Source: Flavobacterium sp. MC2016-06
GTDB lineage: Bacteria; Bacteroidota; Bacteroidia; Flavobacteriales; Flavobacteriaceae
Assembly: GCF_009711165.2 (NCBI RefSeq)
Contig: NZ_WMID02000012.1
Span: 62,001 to 126,000 of the forward strand
DNA: 64,000 bases
Direction of reading: 5' to 3'
Shown: positions 33,072 through 44,907 of the stretch, in pieces
Layout: each line of letters begins with the position of its first letter
How positions within the stretch are numbered: position 1 is the first letter of the stretch
Made by a program: the position numbers and the translations under genes
Notes under the pieces: model-generated
Told to the model about the DNA's origin: nothing
The model's input: the letters and a program-made list of their open reading frames with translations, nothing else
Databases searched by the model: none

Positions 33072-33443
33072 ATGGCAGATTTGAAACAATTCGCAGAACA
33101 ATTAGTTAACCTAACAGTTAAAGAAGTTAACGAATTAGCAACAATATTAAAAGATGAGTATGGTATCGAGCCTGCTGCTGCAGCTGTAGTAGTTGCTGCT
33201 GGTGGTGGAGAAGGTGCTCAAGAAGAAGCACAAACTGAATTTACAGTTGTATTAAAAGAAGCTGGTGCTTCTAAATTAGCAGTTGTAAAATTAGTTAAAG
33301 AACTTACAGGTTTAGGTCTTAAAGAAGCTAAAGATGTAGTTGACGGTGCTCCAAGTAACGTTAAAGAAGGTGTTTCTAAAGAAGAGGCTGAAGGTCTTAA
33401 AAAATCATTAGAAGAAGCTGGAGCTGTTGTTGAGTTAAAATAA
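33072..33443 (+). CDS. rplL: Large ribosomal subunit protein bL7/bL12
   Basis: 123 residues. N-terminal dimerisation helices, an Ala/Gly-rich hinge ([18 protein letters not shown]) and a C-terminal domain with [25 protein letters not shown] and [13 protein letters not shown]. Several copies form the ribosomal stalk that recruits translational GTPases. It is followed by a strong hairpin before rpoB. Confidence 0.98.
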   Translation: MADLKQFAEQLVNLTVKEVNELATILKDEYGIEPAAAAVVVAAGGGEGAQEEAQTEFTVVLKEAGASKLAVVKLVKELTGLGLKEAKDVVDGAPSNVKEGVSKEEAEGLKKSLEEAGAVVELK

Positions 33444-33463
33444 CAAAACACAGTTTAGAACTA

Positions 33464-33508
33464 GGTTTAGACCTTGGATGGAATCATCCAAGAGTCTAAA
33501 CCATTTTT
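33464..33508 (+). terminator. Terminator or attenuator between rplL and rpoB
   Basis: GGTTTAGAC-C-TTGGATG (33464-33480), loop GAAT, CATCCAA-GA-GTCTAAACC (33485-33502), then ATTTTT. A 16-bp stem with one small internal loop, positioned like the attenuator that sets the ribosomal-protein to polymerase ratio in other bacteria. Confidence 0.75.
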
Positions 33509-33596
33509 CGTATAATAAAATATAGCATGTTTTATTATCAAATAGTTTAAAATACGAAAAAGTTTTTGATCAATACGAAGAAAAAAAATTGAACCT

Positions 33597-33604
33597 TATT
33601 TTTG
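33597..33604 (+). promoter_or_regulatory. Candidate rpoB promoter -7 box
   Basis: TATTTTTG fits TAnnTTTG, downstream of the rplL terminator and 100 bp before rpoB. The -33 TTG is only found at non-ideal distances (33566-33568), so this is a weak call. Confidence 0.35.
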
Positions 33605-33704
33605 GTTTATTTTTAAAGATGTATTGATTATAATAAGAAAGTATAGATTAAACAGTGTTTTTACACAAAAAATTACTTTTTTTTAATCAAAATTTTGTTC
33701 ATTG

Positions 33705-36700
33705 ATGATAACAAATCAGACTGAAAGATTGAATTTTGCCTCTACAAAAAATATTCCTGACTATCCAGATTTTCTAGATGTACAGGTTAAATCCTTTAAA
33801 GATTTTTTTCAATTAGAAACTAAATCAGACGAGAGAGGCAACGAAGGGTTATACAACACCTTCATGGAAAACTTTCCAATTACAGATACAAGAAACAACT
33901 TTGTATTGGAATTCCTAGATTATTTTGTAGATCCACCACGTTATACAATTCAAGAATGTATAGAGAGAGGTCTTACTTATAGTGTACCTTTAAAAGCTAG
34001 GTTGAAACTATATTGTACAGATCCAGAACACGAAGATTTTGAAACTATTGTACAAGATGTTTATTTAGGTACAATTCCTTATATGACTCCAAGTGGTACT
34101 TTTGTTATCAACGGTGCTGAGCGTGTAGTAGTATCTCAATTACACCGTTCTCCTGGGGTTTTCTTTGGTCAATCATTCCACGCAAATGGAACTAAACTTT
34201 ATTCTGCCAGAGTAATTCCTTTTAAAGGATCTTGGATAGAATTTTCTACAGATATTAACAGCGTAATGTATGCTTATATCGATAGAAAGAAAAAATTACC
34301 AGTAACAACTTTATTCCGTGCAATTGGATTCGAAAGAGACAAGGATATCCTTGAAATTTTTGACCTTGCAGAAGAAATTAAAGTTTCTAAAACAGGTATT
34401 AAGAAATATATTGGAAGAAGACTTGCTGCACGTGTATTGAATACATGGCACGAGGATTTTGTGGATGAAGATACTGGTGAAGTAGTTTCTATCGAACGTA
34501 ACGAAATCATCCTTGATAGAGATACTATTATCGACAAAGATAATGTTGAAGAAATCATTGATTCTAACGTTAAATCTATTTTGTTACACAAAGAGGATAA
34601 TAATCAAGCAGATTATGCTATTATCCACAATACATTACAAAAAGATCCAACAAACTCTGAAAAAGAAGCTGTTGAGCATATTTACAGACAATTGCGTAAC
34701 GCAGAACCGCCTGATGAAGAAACTGCTCGTGGTATTATAGATAAATTGTTCTTCTCTGACCAACGTTACAACTTAGGTGAAGTAGGTCGTTACAGAATGA
34801 ACAAAAAACTTGGTTTAGATATTCCTATGGAAAAGCAAGTGCTTACCAAAGAAGATATCATTACCATTGTAAAATATTTGATCGAATTAATTAACTCTAA
34901 AGCAGAGATTGATGATATTGATCACTTATCAAACCGTCGTGTTAGAACAGTTGGAGAACAATTGTCTCAACAATTCGGTGTAGGTTTAGCACGTATGGCT
35001 AGAACTATTAGAGAGCGTATGAACGTTAGAGATAACGAGGTGTTTACACCAATTGATTTGATTAATGCTAAAACATTATCATCAGTTATCAACTCTTTCT
35101 TTGGAACTAATCAGTTATCTCAATTTATGGATCAAACGAATCCATTAGCTGAGATTACACACAAGAGAAGATTATCTGCACTTGGACCTGGTGGACTTTC
35201 GAGAGAGAGAGCTGGTTTTGAGGTTCGTGACGTTCACTACACACACTATGGTCGTTTATGTCCGATTGAAACTCCAGAGGGACCAAACATTGGTTTGATT
35301 TCATCTCTTGGTGTTTATGCAAAAGTTAACGGAATGGGTTTCATCGAAACTCCTTACCGTAAAGTTACAGATGGTGTAGTTGATTTAGTAAGTACTCCAA
35401 TCTATTTAAGTGCTGAAGAAGAAGAAGGAAAAATGATTGCTCAGGCAAACATTGAAATGGACGCTTCAGGTAAAATTACGGCTAGCAATGTTATTGCTAG
35501 AGAAGAAGGTGACTTCCCAGTTGTTGAGCCATCAGTAGTACATTATACAGACGTTGCTCCTAACCAGATTGCTTCGATTTCGGCTTCATTAATTCCTTTC
35601 TTGGAACATGATGATGCGAATAGAGCCTTGATGGGATCTAACATGATGCGTCAGGCGGTTCCTTTGATCCGTCCAGAAGCACCAATTGTTGGTACAGGTT
35701 TAGAGCGTCAAGTAGCTTCAGATTCTAGAGTATTGATTAATGCTGAAGGAGATGGAACTGTAGAATATGTTGATGCTAATATTATTACTATTAAATACGA
35801 CCGTACTGAAGATGAAAGAATGGTTAGTTTTGATGCTGATGAGAAAACGTACAACTTAATTAAATTTAGAAAAACCAATCAAGGTACAAGTATTAACTTG
35901 AAACCAATCGTAAGAAAAGGGGATAGAGTTAGTCTTGGTCAAGTATTATCAGAAGGATATGCTACTCAAAATGGTGAATTAGCTTTAGGTAGAAACTTAA
36001 AAGTTGCGTTCATGCCATGGAAAGGGTACAACTTTGAGGATGCGATTGTAATTTCTGAGAAAGTAGTTCGTGATGATATTTTTACTTCTATCCACGTTGA
36101 TGATTATTCATTAGAGGTTAGAGATACTAAGTTAGGAAATGAAGAGTTAACAAACGATATTCCTAACGTTTCTGAAGAAGCTACTAAAGATTTAGATGAA
36201 AACGGTATGATTAGAATTGGAGCAGAGGTTAAACCTGGCGACATTTTGATCGGAAAAATTACACCAAAAGGAGAATCAGATCCAACTCCAGAAGAGAAAT
36301 TGCTTCGTGCAATCTTCGGGGATAAAGCTGGTGATGTAAAAGATGCTTCATTAAAAGCTTCTCCATCTTTACATGGTGTAGTTCTTGACAAAAAATTATT
36401 TGCAAGAGCCGTAAAAGATAAACGTAAACGTACTCAGGATAAAGATGCTTTAGGCGCTTTAGAAATGGAGTTTGAAACTAAATTTGTTGAATTAAAAGAC
36501 AGATTGGTTGAGAAATTATTCTTGATCGTTAACGGAAAAACATCTCAAGGTGTAATGAATGATTTGGGTGAAGAGGTTTTACCAAAAGGTAAAAAATATA
36601 CTCAAAAAATGCTTTACGCAGTAGAAGATTTTGCTCACTTAAGCAAAGGTCAATGGGTTGCTGATGATGCTACTAATAAAATGGTTAATGATTTAATTCA

Positions 36701-37517
36701 TAACTATAAAATTAAGCTGAATGACTTACAAGGATCTTTAAGAAGAGAAAAATTCACTATTACAGTTGGAGATGAATTACCATCTGGAATCTTGAAATTA
36801 GCTAAGATTTACATTGCTAAAAAACGTAAATTGAAAGTTGGGGATAAAATGGCAGGACGTCACGGTAACAAAGGTATTGTTGCAAGAATCGTTCGTCATG
36901 AAGATATGCCTTTCTTAGAGGACGGAACACCAGTAGATATCGTATTGAATCCACTTGGGGTACCTTCACGTATGAACATTGGTCAGATTTATGAAACTGT
37001 TCTTGGTTGGGCTGGTATGAACTTGGGTAGAAAATTTGCTACTCCAATTTTTGACGGTGCTTCTTTAGATCAGATTAATGAATTAACTGATGAAGCTGGA
37101 GTACCACGTTTCGGACATACTCACCTTTATGATGGTGGTACTGGAGAGCGTTTCCATCAAGCAGCGACTGTGGGTGTAATTTACATGCTTAAATTAGGAC
37201 ACATGGTTGATGATAAGATGCACGCACGTTCTATCGGACCATACTCATTGATTACGCAACAGCCTCTTGGAGGTAAAGCGCAATTTGGAGGTCAGCGTTT
37301 TGGAGAGATGGAGGTTTGGGCACTTGAAGCTTATGGAGCATCAAGTACTCTTAGAGAAATCTTAACTGTTAAATCGGATGACGTTATTGGTAGAGCTAAA
37401 ACTTACGAAGCTATCGTTAAGGGAGAGTCTATGCCAGAACCAGGTTTACCAGAATCATTCAACGTATTGATGCACGAATTGAAAGGTCTAGGATTAGATA
37501 TTCGTTTAGAAGAATAA
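33705..37517 (+). CDS. rpoB: DNA-directed RNA polymerase subunit beta
   Basis: 1270 residues from the ATG at 33705; a TTG one codon upstream is not preferred. Forms one half of the polymerase claw and the rifampicin pocket: [31 protein letters not shown] is visible as [16 protein letters not shown] and [12 protein letters not shown]. Later landmarks are [34 protein letters not shown] and the C-terminal [19 protein letters not shown]. The residues usually changed in rifampicin resistance (QFMDQ, HKRRLSA) have the sensitive form. Confidence 0.99.
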   Translation: MITNQTERLNFASTKNIPDYPDFLDVQVKSFKDFFQLETKSDERGNEGLYNTFMENFPITDTRNNFVLEFLDYFVDPPRYTIQECIERGLTYSVPLKARLKLYCTDPEHEDFETIVQDVYLGTIPYMTPSGTFVINGAERVVVSQLHRSPGVFFGQSFHANGTKLYSARVIPFKGSWIEFSTDINSVMYAYIDRKKKLPVTTLFRAIGFERDKDILEIFDLAEEIKVSKTGIKKYIGRRLAARVLNTWHEDFVDEDTGEVVSIERNEIILDRDTIIDKDNVEEIIDSNVKSILLHKEDNNQADYAIIHNTLQKDPTNSEKEAVEHIYRQLRNAEPPDEETARGIIDKLFFSDQRYNLGEVGRYRMNKKLGLDIPMEKQVLTKEDIITIVKYLIELINSKAEIDDIDHLSNRRVRTVGEQLSQQFGVGLARMARTIRERMNVRDNEVFTPIDLINAKTLSSVINSFFGTNQLSQFMDQTNPLAEITHKRRLSALGPGGLSRERAGFEVRDVHYTHYGRLCPIETPEGPNIGLISSLGVYAKVNGMGFIETPYRKVTDGVVDLVSTPIYLSAEEEEGKMIAQANIEMDASGKITASNVIAREEGDFPVVEPSVVHYTDVAPNQIASISASLIPFLEHDDANRALMGSNMMRQAVPLIRPEAPIVGTGLERQVASDSRVLINAEGDGTVEYVDANIITIKYDRTEDERMVSFDADEKTYNLIKFRKTNQGTSINLKPIVRKGDRVSLGQVLSEGYATQNGELALGRNLKVAFMPWKGYNFEDAIVISEKVVRDDIFTSIHVDDYSLEVRDTKLGNEELTNDIPNVSEEATKDLDENGMIRIGAEVKPGDILIGKITPKGESDPTPEEKLLRAIFGDKAGDVKDASLKASPSLHGVVLDKKLFARAVKDKRKRTQDKDALGALEMEFETKFVELKDRLVEKLFLIVNGKTSQGVMNDLGEEVLPKGKKYTQKMLYAVEDFAHLSKGQWVADDATNKMVNDLIHNYKIKLNDLQGSLRREKFTITVGDELPSGILKLAKIYIAKKRKLKVGDKMAGRHGNKGIVARIVRHEDMPFLEDGTPVDIVLNPLGVPSRMNIGQIYETVLGWAGMNLGRKFATPIFDGASLDQINELTDEAGVPRFGHTHLYDGGTGERFHQAATVGVIYMLKLGHMVDDKMHARSIGPYSLITQQPLGGKAQFGGQRFGEMEVWALEAYGASSTLREILTVKSDDVIGRAKTYEAIVKGESMPEPGLPESFNVLMHELKGLGLDIRLEE

Positions 37518-37528
37518 CAAAAAGTATT

Positions 37529-37562
37529 GTAATCAGTCTCATTTTTTAATGGGACTGATTAC
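37529..37562 (+). terminator. Hairpin after rpoB
   Basis: GTAATCAGTCTCATT (37529-37543), loop TTTT, AATGGGACTGATTAC (37548-37562), a 15-bp stem with one G-T pair. No T run follows directly, so it may protect or process the mRNA rather than terminate it fully. Confidence 0.6.
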
Positions 37563-37754
37563 TCATTTATAAAAGTTTTTAGGATTTATACCCGTAACCC
37601 GTTCCGATTTTTTATATAAACCTAATACGTTTTATAACTAGCGCTTCAAGTTGAAGTTTAGAGAAGTAACCCGAGGTAGTGTTGACAGTCGAAGATCAAA
37701 TTCGACTTAAACAAGAATCAATTTTTAATTGCAAATAAATCAATAGTAAAAACT

Positions 37755-40700
37755 ATGATGAATAATAGAAATAACAATAAAGATAAGAATCCAGTAAAAA
37801 GATTTAACAAAATCTCTATTGGATTAGCTTCACCTGAATCTATCTTGAAAGAATCAAGAGGAGAGGTTTTAAAGCCAGAAACTATCAACTACAGAACGCA
37901 CAAACCAGAACGTGACGGACTTTTCTGCGAAAGAATCTTCGGACCTGTTAAGGATTTTGAGTGTGCTTGTGGTAAATATAAAAGAATTCGTTACAAAGGT
38001 ATCATCTGTGACCGTTGTGGTGTTGAAGTTACAGAGAAAAAAGTACGTCGTGATAGAGTAGGACACATCAACCTTGTTGTGCCTATTGCTCATATCTGGT
38101 ATTTCCGTTCTCTTCCAAACAAAATTGGTTATATCCTTGGTCTTCCATCTAAGAAATTAGATATGATCATTTACTACGAAAGATACGTAGTAATCCAAGC
38201 TGGTATTGCTAAAAATGCAGATGGAGAATCATTACAAAGATTAGATTTCTTGACTGAAGAAGAATATTTGAATATTTTAGATACTCTTCCACAAGAAAAT
38301 CAATATTTAGATGATTTTGATCCTAATAAATTTGTTGCCAAAATGGGAGCAGAATGTATTATGGATTTATTAGCTCGTATTGACTTAGATGAGTTATCTT
38401 ACCAATTAAGACACAGCGCTAATAACGAAACTTCTAAACAACGTAAAACTGAAGCTTTAAAAAGATTACAAGTTGTTGAGTCTTTCCGTGAGTCTAACTT
38501 AAACCGCGAAAACCGTCCAGAATGGATGATAATGAAAGTGGTACCAGTTATTCCACCAGAATTACGTCCGCTTGTGCCACTTGATGGAGGTCGTTTTGCA
38601 ACTTCAGATTTAAATGATTTATACCGTCGTGTAATTATCCGTAACAATCGTTTGAAAAGATTAATGGAGATCAAAGCTCCAGAAGTTATCTTAAGAAACG
38701 AAAAACGTATGTTGCAAGAATCTGTAGATTCATTATTTGATAACACTCGTAAAGCTTCTGCTGTTAAAACAGAATCTAACAGACCATTAAAATCATTATC
38801 AGATTCATTAAAAGGTAAGCAAGGACGTTTCCGTCAAAACTTACTTGGAAAACGTGTGGATTATTCTGCTCGTTCGGTAATTGTTGTTGGTCCAGAATTA
38901 AAATTATTCGAATGCGGATTGCCAAAAGATATGGCATCTGAGTTATACAAACCTTTCGTTATCCGTAAATTGATTGAAAGAGGTATTGTTAAAACAGTAA
39001 AATCTGCTAAGAAAATTATAGATAAAAAAGAGCCTGTAGTTTGGGATATCCTTGAAAATGTAATTAAAGGTCACCCAGTATTACTTAACCGTGCTCCTAC
39101 GTTACACAGACTTGGTATTCAAGCTTTCCAACCAAAATTAATTGAAGGAAAAGCGATCCAATTGCACCCATTAGTATGTACGGCTTTCAACGCCGATTTT
39201 GATGGGGATCAGATGGCAGTTCACTTGCCATTAGGACCAGAGGCTATTTTAGAGGCACAATTATTAATGTTGGCTTCTCACAATATCTTGAACCCTGCAA
39301 ATGGTGCTCCAATTACTGTACCTTCTCAGGATATGGTCTTGGGTCTATATTATATGACCAAAGAACGTATCTCGACACCAGAACACATAATTTTAGGGCA
39401 AGACTTAATTTTTTATTCTGCTGAAGAAGTAAATATTGCATTAAACGAAGGAAGATTAGAATTGAATGCTCGTGTGAAAATTAGAGCAAAAGATTTTAAT
39501 GACGCTGGAGAATTAGTGTTTAAAATTATTCAAACAACTGCAGGACGTGTATTATTTAATGAAGTAGTACCTGAAGCAGCTGGATATATCAATGATGTAT
39601 TGACTAAGAAAAACCTTAGAGATATTATCGGACACATTTTAAGTGTGACTGATGTACCTACTACGGCTGCTTTCTTGGACAATATGAAAGATATGGGGTA
39701 TAAATTCGCATTTAGAGGAGGTTTATCATTCTCTCTTGGTGATATTAGAATTCCAGAACAAAAAACTAAATTAATTGCAGATGCCAGAGAACAAGTTGAA
39801 GGTATTTCTGTAAATTATAACATGGGTCTTATTACTAATAACGAGCGTTACAACCAAGTTATTGACGTATGGACTTCTGCGAATGCTCAGTTGACAGAAT
39901 TAGCAATGAAAAATATTAGAGAAGACCAACAAGGTTTCAACTCTGTATATATGATGCTTGATTCTGGGGCGAGGGGTTCTAAGGAGCAGATTCGTCAGTT
40001 AACTGGTATGCGTGGTTTGATGGCTAAGCCTAAAAAATCTACTGCCGGTGGTGGTGAGATTATTGAAAACCCGATTCTTTCTAACTTTAAGGAAGGTCTT
40101 TCGATCCTTGAGTACTTCATTTCTACTCACGGTGCTCGTAAAGGTCTTGCGGATACGGCTCTTAAAACTGCCGATGCTGGTTACTTGACAAGAAGACTTC
40201 ATGACGTTTCTCAAGATGTTATTGTAAACATCGAAGATTGTGGAACTTTAAGAGGTGTTGAAGTTTCTGCGTTGAAGAAAAATGAGGAAATCGTTGAATC
40301 TTTAGGAGAAAGAATTTTAGGACGTGTTGCATTGCAAGATGTTATAAATCCTCTTACTAATGAAGTAATGGCGCAATCAGGTCAACAAATTACGGAAGCA
40401 ATTATGAGAGCTATTGAAGCTTCTCCAATTGAAAAAGTAGAAGTTAGATCTCCATTAACTTGTGAAGCTTTAAAAGGTATTTGTGCTAAATGTTACGGTA
40501 GAAATTTAGCTACTGGAAAAATGACACAAAGAGGTGAAGCAGTTGGAGTTATTGCAGCTCAATCTATTGGAGAACCAGGTACACAGTTAACACTTCGTAC
40601 GTTCCACGTTGGAGGGGTTGCTGGAGGTATTTCTGAAGAATCTAGTATTGTTACAAGATTTAACGGTAGACTTGAGATTGAAGATTTAAAAACTGTAAAA

Positions 40701-42065
40701 GGTGAAGACAGTGAAGGTAATGCGACTGATATCGTAGTATCACGTTCAACTGAATTAAAATTAGTTGACGAAAAAACTGGAATCGTTTTAAATACACACA
40801 ATATTCCTTACGGATCTAGTATCTTTGTTAAGGATGGTGAAGTAGTTACTAAAGGAACAACTATCTGTAAGTGGGATCCATATAATGGTGTAATTGTTTC
40901 TGAATTTACTGGTAAGATTGCTTACGAAGATTTAGAGCAAGGACAATCGTTCATGGTTGAAATTGATGAGCAGACAGGTTTCCAGGAAAAAGTAATTTCT
41001 GAAGCTAGAAATAAAAAATTAATTCCAACTTTATTAGTTTATGGTAAAGAAGGTGAATTGATTCGTTCGTATAACTTACCAGTAGGTGCACACTTAATGG
41101 TTGAGAACGGTGAGAAAATTAAAGCAGGTAAAGTATTAGTAAAAATCCCACGTCGTTCTTCTAAAGCGGGCGATATCACGGGAGGTTTACCAAGAATTAC
41201 TGAGTTGCTTGAGGCTCGTAACCCTTCAAACCCAGCAGTTGTTTCTGAAATTGACGGTGTTGTTTCTTTTGGAAAAATCAAAAGAGGTAACCGTGAAATT
41301 GTTATCGAATCTAAATTTGGTGAGATTAAAAAGTATTTAGTTAAACTTTCTAGCCAAATCTTAGTACAAGAAAATGACTTCGTAAGAGCAGGAGTACCAT
41401 TGTCTGACGGTGCAATTACACCAGACGACATCTTAAGAATTCAAGGACCAGCAGCTGTTCAACAGTACTTGGTAAATGAAATTCAAGAGGTATACCGTTT
41501 ACAAGGGGTAAAAATTAATGACAAGCACTTTGAGGTAGTTATCCGTCAAATGATGCGTAAAGTAAGAGTTCAAGATCCAGGAGATACATTATTCCTAGAA
41601 GATCAATTAATTCACACTAAAGACTTTATCGTTCAAAATGATAAATTATATGGTATGAAAGTTGTTGAAGATTCGGGAGATTCTGCTGCTTTAAAACCAG
41701 GTCAGATTATTACACCTCGTGAATTACGTGATGAAAACTCATTGCTTAAACGAAATGATAAAAATCTAGTTGTAGCTAGAGATGTAATTACTGCAACTGC
41801 AACGCCAGTTTTACAAGGTATTACAAGAGCTTCGCTACAAACTAAATCATTCATCTCTGCTGCTTCTTTCCAAGAAACAACAAAAGTACTTAACGAAGCT
41901 GCTGTAGCTGGTAAAGTAGATGATTTAGAAGGATTAAAAGAAAATGTAATTGTTGGACATAGAATTCCTGCAGGAACAGGTATGAGAGAATACGATCATA
42001 CAATTGTAGGTTCTAAAGATGATTACAATGAAATGATGGCTAATAAAGAAGAATATATTTATTAA
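37755..42065 (+). CDS. rpoC: DNA-directed RNA polymerase subunit beta'
   Basis: 1436 residues. The N-terminal zinc-finger motif [20 protein letters not shown] near 68-88, the catalytic NADFDGDQM (three Mg-binding Asp) near 475-485, the bridge helix and trigger loop region and the second Cys cluster ([13 protein letters not shown]) are all present. An ATG one codon later (37758) is equally possible. It lies 237 bp after rpoB, an unusually long gap that contains several hairpins. Confidence 0.99.
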   Translation: MMNNRNNNKDKNPVKRFNKISIGLASPESILKESRGEVLKPETINYRTHKPERDGLFCERIFGPVKDFECACGKYKRIRYKGIICDRCGVEVTEKKVRRDRVGHINLVVPIAHIWYFRSLPNKIGYILGLPSKKLDMIIYYERYVVIQAGIAKNADGESLQRLDFLTEEEYLNILDTLPQENQYLDDFDPNKFVAKMGAECIMDLLARIDLDELSYQLRHSANNETSKQRKTEALKRLQVVESFRESNLNRENRPEWMIMKVVPVIPPELRPLVPLDGGRFATSDLNDLYRRVIIRNNRLKRLMEIKAPEVILRNEKRMLQESVDSLFDNTRKASAVKTESNRPLKSLSDSLKGKQGRFRQNLLGKRVDYSARSVIVVGPELKLFECGLPKDMASELYKPFVIRKLIERGIVKTVKSAKKIIDKKEPVVWDILENVIKGHPVLLNRAPTLHRLGIQAFQPKLIEGKAIQLHPLVCTAFNADFDGDQMAVHLPLGPEAILEAQLLMLASHNILNPANGAPITVPSQDMVLGLYYMTKERISTPEHIILGQDLIFYSAEEVNIALNEGRLELNARVKIRAKDFNDAGELVFKIIQTTAGRVLFNEVVPEAAGYINDVLTKKNLRDIIGHILSVTDVPTTAAFLDNMKDMGYKFAFRGGLSFSLGDIRIPEQKTKLIADAREQVEGISVNYNMGLITNNERYNQVIDVWTSANAQLTELAMKNIREDQQGFNSVYMMLDSGARGSKEQIRQLTGMRGLMAKPKKSTAGGGEIIENPILSNFKEGLSILEYFISTHGARKGLADTALKTADAGYLTRRLHDVSQDVIVNIEDCGTLRGVEVSALKKNEEIVESLGERILGRVALQDVINPLTNEVMAQSGQQITEAIMRAIEASPIEKVEVRSPLTCEALKGICAKCYGRNLATGKMTQRGEAVGVIAAQSIGEPGTQLTLRTFHVGGVAGGISEESSIVTRFNGRLEIEDLKTVKGEDSEGNATDIVVSRSTELKLVDEKTGIVLNTHNIPYGSSIFVKDGEVVTKGTTICKWDPYNGVIVSEFTGKIAYEDLEQGQSFMVEIDEQTGFQEKVISEARNKKLIPTLLVYGKEGELIRSYNLPVGAHLMVENGEKIKAGKVLVKIPRRSSKAGDITGGLPRITELLEARNPSNPAVVSEIDGVVSFGKIKRGNREIVIESKFGEIKKYLVKLSSQILVQENDFVRAGVPLSDGAITPDDILRIQGPAAVQQYLVNEIQEVYRLQGVKINDKHFEVVIRQMMRKVRVQDPGDTLFLEDQLIHTKDFIVQNDKLYGMKVVEDSGDSAALKPGQIITPRELRDENSLLKRNDKNLVVARDVITATATPVLQGITRASLQTKSFISAASFQETTKVLNEAAVAGKVDDLEGLKENVIVGHRIPAGTGMREYDHTIVGSKDDYNEMMANKEEYIY

Positions 42066-42075
42066 TTAGGAAACT

Positions 42076-42387
42076 ATGAGTAATCCGAAACAACAACAAG
42101 AGCAAATCAATATTGAGTTAGATGAAACTATTGCAGAAGGAATTTATTCTAATCTTGCGATTATTAATCACTCATCATCAGAGTTTGTTTTAGATTTTGT
42201 GAGCATTATGCCGGGGATTCCTAAAGCCAAGGTAAAGTCAAGAATTGTCTTGACACCACAACATGCTAAAAGATTATTTAAAGCAATTGGTGAAAATATT
42301 CATCGCTTTGAAGCAGCCCACGGCGAGATCAAAGAGACGGAACAAGCGCCAATACCGCTTAATTTTGGTCCAGCAGGACAAGCATAA
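42076..42387 (+). CDS. DUF3467 family protein
   Basis: 103 residues, soluble and acidic. The conserved segments are EGIYSNLAIINHSSSEFVLDF and MPGIPKAKVKSRIVLTPQHAKRL. Families of this type are found in bacteria and archaea, with unknown function. It starts 10 bp after rpoC and is followed by a strong terminator, so it is the last gene of the supercluster; that position is common in Bacteroidota. A link to transcription or translation is only suggested by location. Confidence 0.88.
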   Translation: MSNPKQQQEQINIELDETIAEGIYSNLAIINHSSSEFVLDFVSIMPGIPKAKVKSRIVLTPQHAKRLFKAIGENIHRFEAAHGEIKETEQAPIPLNFGPAGQA

Positions 42388-42392
42388 ATTTT

Positions 42393-42419
42393 AAAAGCCC
42401 CAGGAATGGGGCTTTTTTT
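42393..42419 (+). terminator. Terminator closing the rpoBC-DUF3467 operon
   Basis: AAAAGCCCC (42393-42401), AGGAAT loop, GGGGCTTTT (42408-42416), followed by TTT. Confidence 0.9.
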
Positions 42420-42496
42420 ATGATTTAAAAGTATTCTTTGACCCTATTTTGATATTTTTTTAATTTAATAAGGGAAGTGATTTTTGATGAAGGGCA

Positions 42497-42504
42497 TACC
42501 TTTG
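42497..42504 (+). promoter_or_regulatory. -7 promoter element of the O-antigen-ligase-like gene
   Basis: TACCTTTG matches TAnnTTTG and lies 19 bp before the ATG at 42524. Confidence 0.5.
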
Positions 42505-42523
42505 CCCTCTAAATTAAGAAATC

Positions 42524-44554
42524 ATGCAAAAGAAATTATCTTCAATTGATGTTATAGTGTTTATAATATTAACAGGTTATTTTTTAATTAGCAATGCTCC
42601 TTCAATGCATATTCAAGATCAAATGGGACTTCATTGGATTTTGTTATCTCTGCTAAATTTACTTTCAGGGATTTTTATTCTCAAAGAGAATAAAGAAATA
42701 TTAAGTCTACCCATCAAATCTATTTTTAAAAGTCCGATTACCGTTTTATATGCAGTCTTTTTTATTCTGGCTGGACTTTCATTGTTTGTCGCAATTAATA
42801 AAACGGAAGGATTTGTAATTTATAATAGATTGTTAACTACTGTAATGAGTTTTAGTTCGATTGTCTTATTATTAAACAGACGATTATATCTATTAAAAAA
42901 TTTTGTAATCGTAATTGCTATTTTGTTGCTTATAAAATCTTATTCAGCAATAGCACAGTTTTATAGCGGACTTGGAAAAGTTAATTTAAATGAATTGTTA
43001 AACAGCTTGCAAAATTCTGAGGGTAATAAAAATATTTTTGCCGCCACTTTGGTTGTTCAAATTCCATTTATCATTTATGGAATATTCATACATAAAAAAC
43101 TGTTCAAATATTTATGTATTGTTTCTTTAGGATTTGGCATATTTACAATCGTTATTATAAATGCTAGAGCTTCTTATTTAGGATTATTATTAGAATTAAT
43201 TTTATTGGTAATTGGCGTATTTTTTATTCATTTAAAAAATAAAAGCCTAAAAAACAGCTATAAATATTTAGGCCTTATTTTATTAGTTTTCTTCGTTGCT
43301 TTTTTTGCTTCCCAAAAAAGTTTGAAAAAAGCAACCCAGCAAGACCCAGTTAGTATTTATGGAACATTTGAAAATCGGTTAAGTACTATAACAGACACAT
43401 CGGATGCTTCTACAAATATTAGATTGGAGTATTGGCAGGCAATAAGTAAGGCTATTAAGGATAAGCCTATTACTGGTCTAGGATATGGAAATTGGAAATT
43501 GTATTCGACTAAATATATGTATCCTTATTTGGATGAAAATGTTTTTTCTAAACATCCACACAACGATTTTTTGGAGATAGCTGCTGAAACGGGAATTTTC
43601 AATAGTTTTATTTACTTTTTAATTTTTGTTGCAGCATTTGTTATGACAATTAGAATTCTATTCTCGAATAGAAGTACAGACAGAAAATATATTTCAATGT
43701 TTGCTTTTATTGGTTTAAGTGGTTATTTCATAGATGCATTTTTTAATTTTCCATTAGAAAGGCCTCATATGCAATTGTTGTTTGTTTTTGTTGTTGCTAT
43801 TTTGGTTTTAAGTTTTATTGATGACGAAAATGGCTCTTTAGAAAATGAAAAAACTTCAAAGCTAAAATTATCGATTCCAATTTTAATTATTTTAATAAGC
43901 TCTTGCACTGTTTATATTCATTATACTGTCCTTCAATCGATGAAAGCACAATTTATCGTAGATAATGATCTTAATAGTGTCGATGGTAAGCCAGATGCGT
44001 TACCGAATTACAAATACGATCAGGTTAAGGCTATGTTTCCTGCGTATCCTAATATTGCTGAAAATTCTGAACCCATAGGGCTTAAACTGGCAAAATATTT
44101 AGGGAAGGAAAAGCGTTATGGTGAAGCATTTAAGGTTTTGGATAGTGTACATAATCTTAGTCCCAATTTAGGATACGATTATTCTTTAAAATGTAATTTA
44201 TATTCTGTGATGGGCAAAAATGATAGTGCCTATGTTTATGCTAAAAAAGCTTTTTACACTAAACCAAGGCATTTTTATTACTATAGAACAGCAACTTATC
44301 TGGGTCGATTATCTAAAGATACAACTGAAATTAACAAAATGTTTAAGCGTTATTGTATGTATAGAAATGACGAAGTATCGTATTCTTTTTATGTTGAATC
44401 TTTAGCTAGATCTTATTATGACATTGATAAATTAAGTAAAATTGTAGATAGAGGTCTTGTACTTTATCCGGAAAGTAGTTTGTTGAAAGAATTTAAAGAT
44501 TATGTCATTAAAATGAAAGGATACAATGTCGGTAAAAAACAAAAAACTTTTTAA
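42524..44554 (+). CDS. O-antigen ligase-like (Wzy/WaaL superfamily) membrane protein with C-terminal TPR-like region
   Basis: 676 residues. About 11-12 hydrophobic segments fill residues 10-480. The Wzy/WaaL-type landmark HPHNDFLEIAAETGIFNS is near residue 345, and an NARASYLG segment is near 210; both are typical of PF04932 proteins, which join sugar polymers to lipid A or to other acceptors. The last roughly 200 residues are outside the membrane and helical, and resemble TPR units (GEAFKVLDSVHNLSPNLGYDYSLKCNLYSVMG). No other polysaccharide gene is nearby, so the substrate could be a glycan for O-glycoproteins or lipopolysaccharide. The role is inferred from the family only. Confidence 0.8.
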   Translation: MQKKLSSIDVIVFIILTGYFLISNAPSMHIQDQMGLHWILLSLLNLLSGIFILKENKEILSLPIKSIFKSPITVLYAVFFILAGLSLFVAINKTEGFVIYNRLLTTVMSFSSIVLLLNRRLYLLKNFVIVIAILLLIKSYSAIAQFYSGLGKVNLNELLNSLQNSEGNKNIFAATLVVQIPFIIYGIFIHKKLFKYLCIVSLGFGIFTIVIINARASYLGLLLELILLVIGVFFIHLKNKSLKNSYKYLGLILLVFFVAFFASQKSLKKATQQDPVSIYGTFENRLSTITDTSDASTNIRLEYWQAISKAIKDKPITGLGYGNWKLYSTKYMYPYLDENVFSKHPHNDFLEIAAETGIFNSFIYFLIFVAAFVMTIRILFSNRSTDRKYISMFAFIGLSGYFIDAFFNFPLERPHMQLLFVFVVAILVLSFIDDENGSLENEKTSKLKLSIPILIILISSCTVYIHYTVLQSMKAQFIVDNDLNSVDGKPDALPNYKYDQVKAMFPAYPNIAENSEPIGLKLAKYLGKEKRYGEAFKVLDSVHNLSPNLGYDYSLKCNLYSVMGKNDSAYVYAKKAFYTKPRHFYYYRTATYLGRLSKDTTEINKMFKRYCMYRNDEVSYSFYVESLARSYYDIDKLSKIVDRGLVLYPESSLLKEFKDYVIKMKGYNVGKKQKTF

Positions 44555-44907
44555 AGTGTTTTTATTCCTTTCATCAAATAATTTTTCTTAATTAAACTAT
44601 TTGTATAATTTGGTTAAAGTGTAGTTAATCTGATTTTGTTTCACTTTCGTCGACTATATTTCTTTTGTCAATGCTATTTGTCTACTTTGGCGTTGCAATT
44701 ATGAAAAAGATTTAATTTTTGAAATATAATAACTTAGTAAGAAGGTTGGTTAATTCAAATTAAAAAAAAGCGCTAATGAAAATTAGCGCTTTTTTTATGC
44801 AAAAATAATTTTTGAAAAAAATCATCTTCATCCCAACCTTTTGCTGAAAATCATGCTCTATATAAGTAAGAATCATTTTGAAGGATTTTAATTAAAAAAA
44901 ATATAGT
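44555..44907. other. 353-bp gene-free stretch with a strong terminator and a possible small RNA
   Basis: It holds a terminator hairpin at 44764-44795 and a promoter-like pair (TTG at 44665-44667, TACTTTGG at 44683-44690). Between them no protein-coding frame of useful length exists. The rest is AT-rich and featureless. Confidence 0.5.
44764..44798. terminator. Strong hairpin with GAAA loop
   Basis: AAAAAAGCGCTAAT (44764-44777), GAAA, ATTAGCGCTTTTTT (44782-44795). A perfect 14-bp stem with T or A runs on both sides. It could end either a long 3' extension of the ligase-like transcript or a short independent RNA. Confidence 0.8.

Noticed and set aside
33564..33604. Full promoter (-33 and -7) for rpoB
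   Set aside because: The -7 box is good but TTG lies 28 nt away, so only the -7 element is listed with low confidence.
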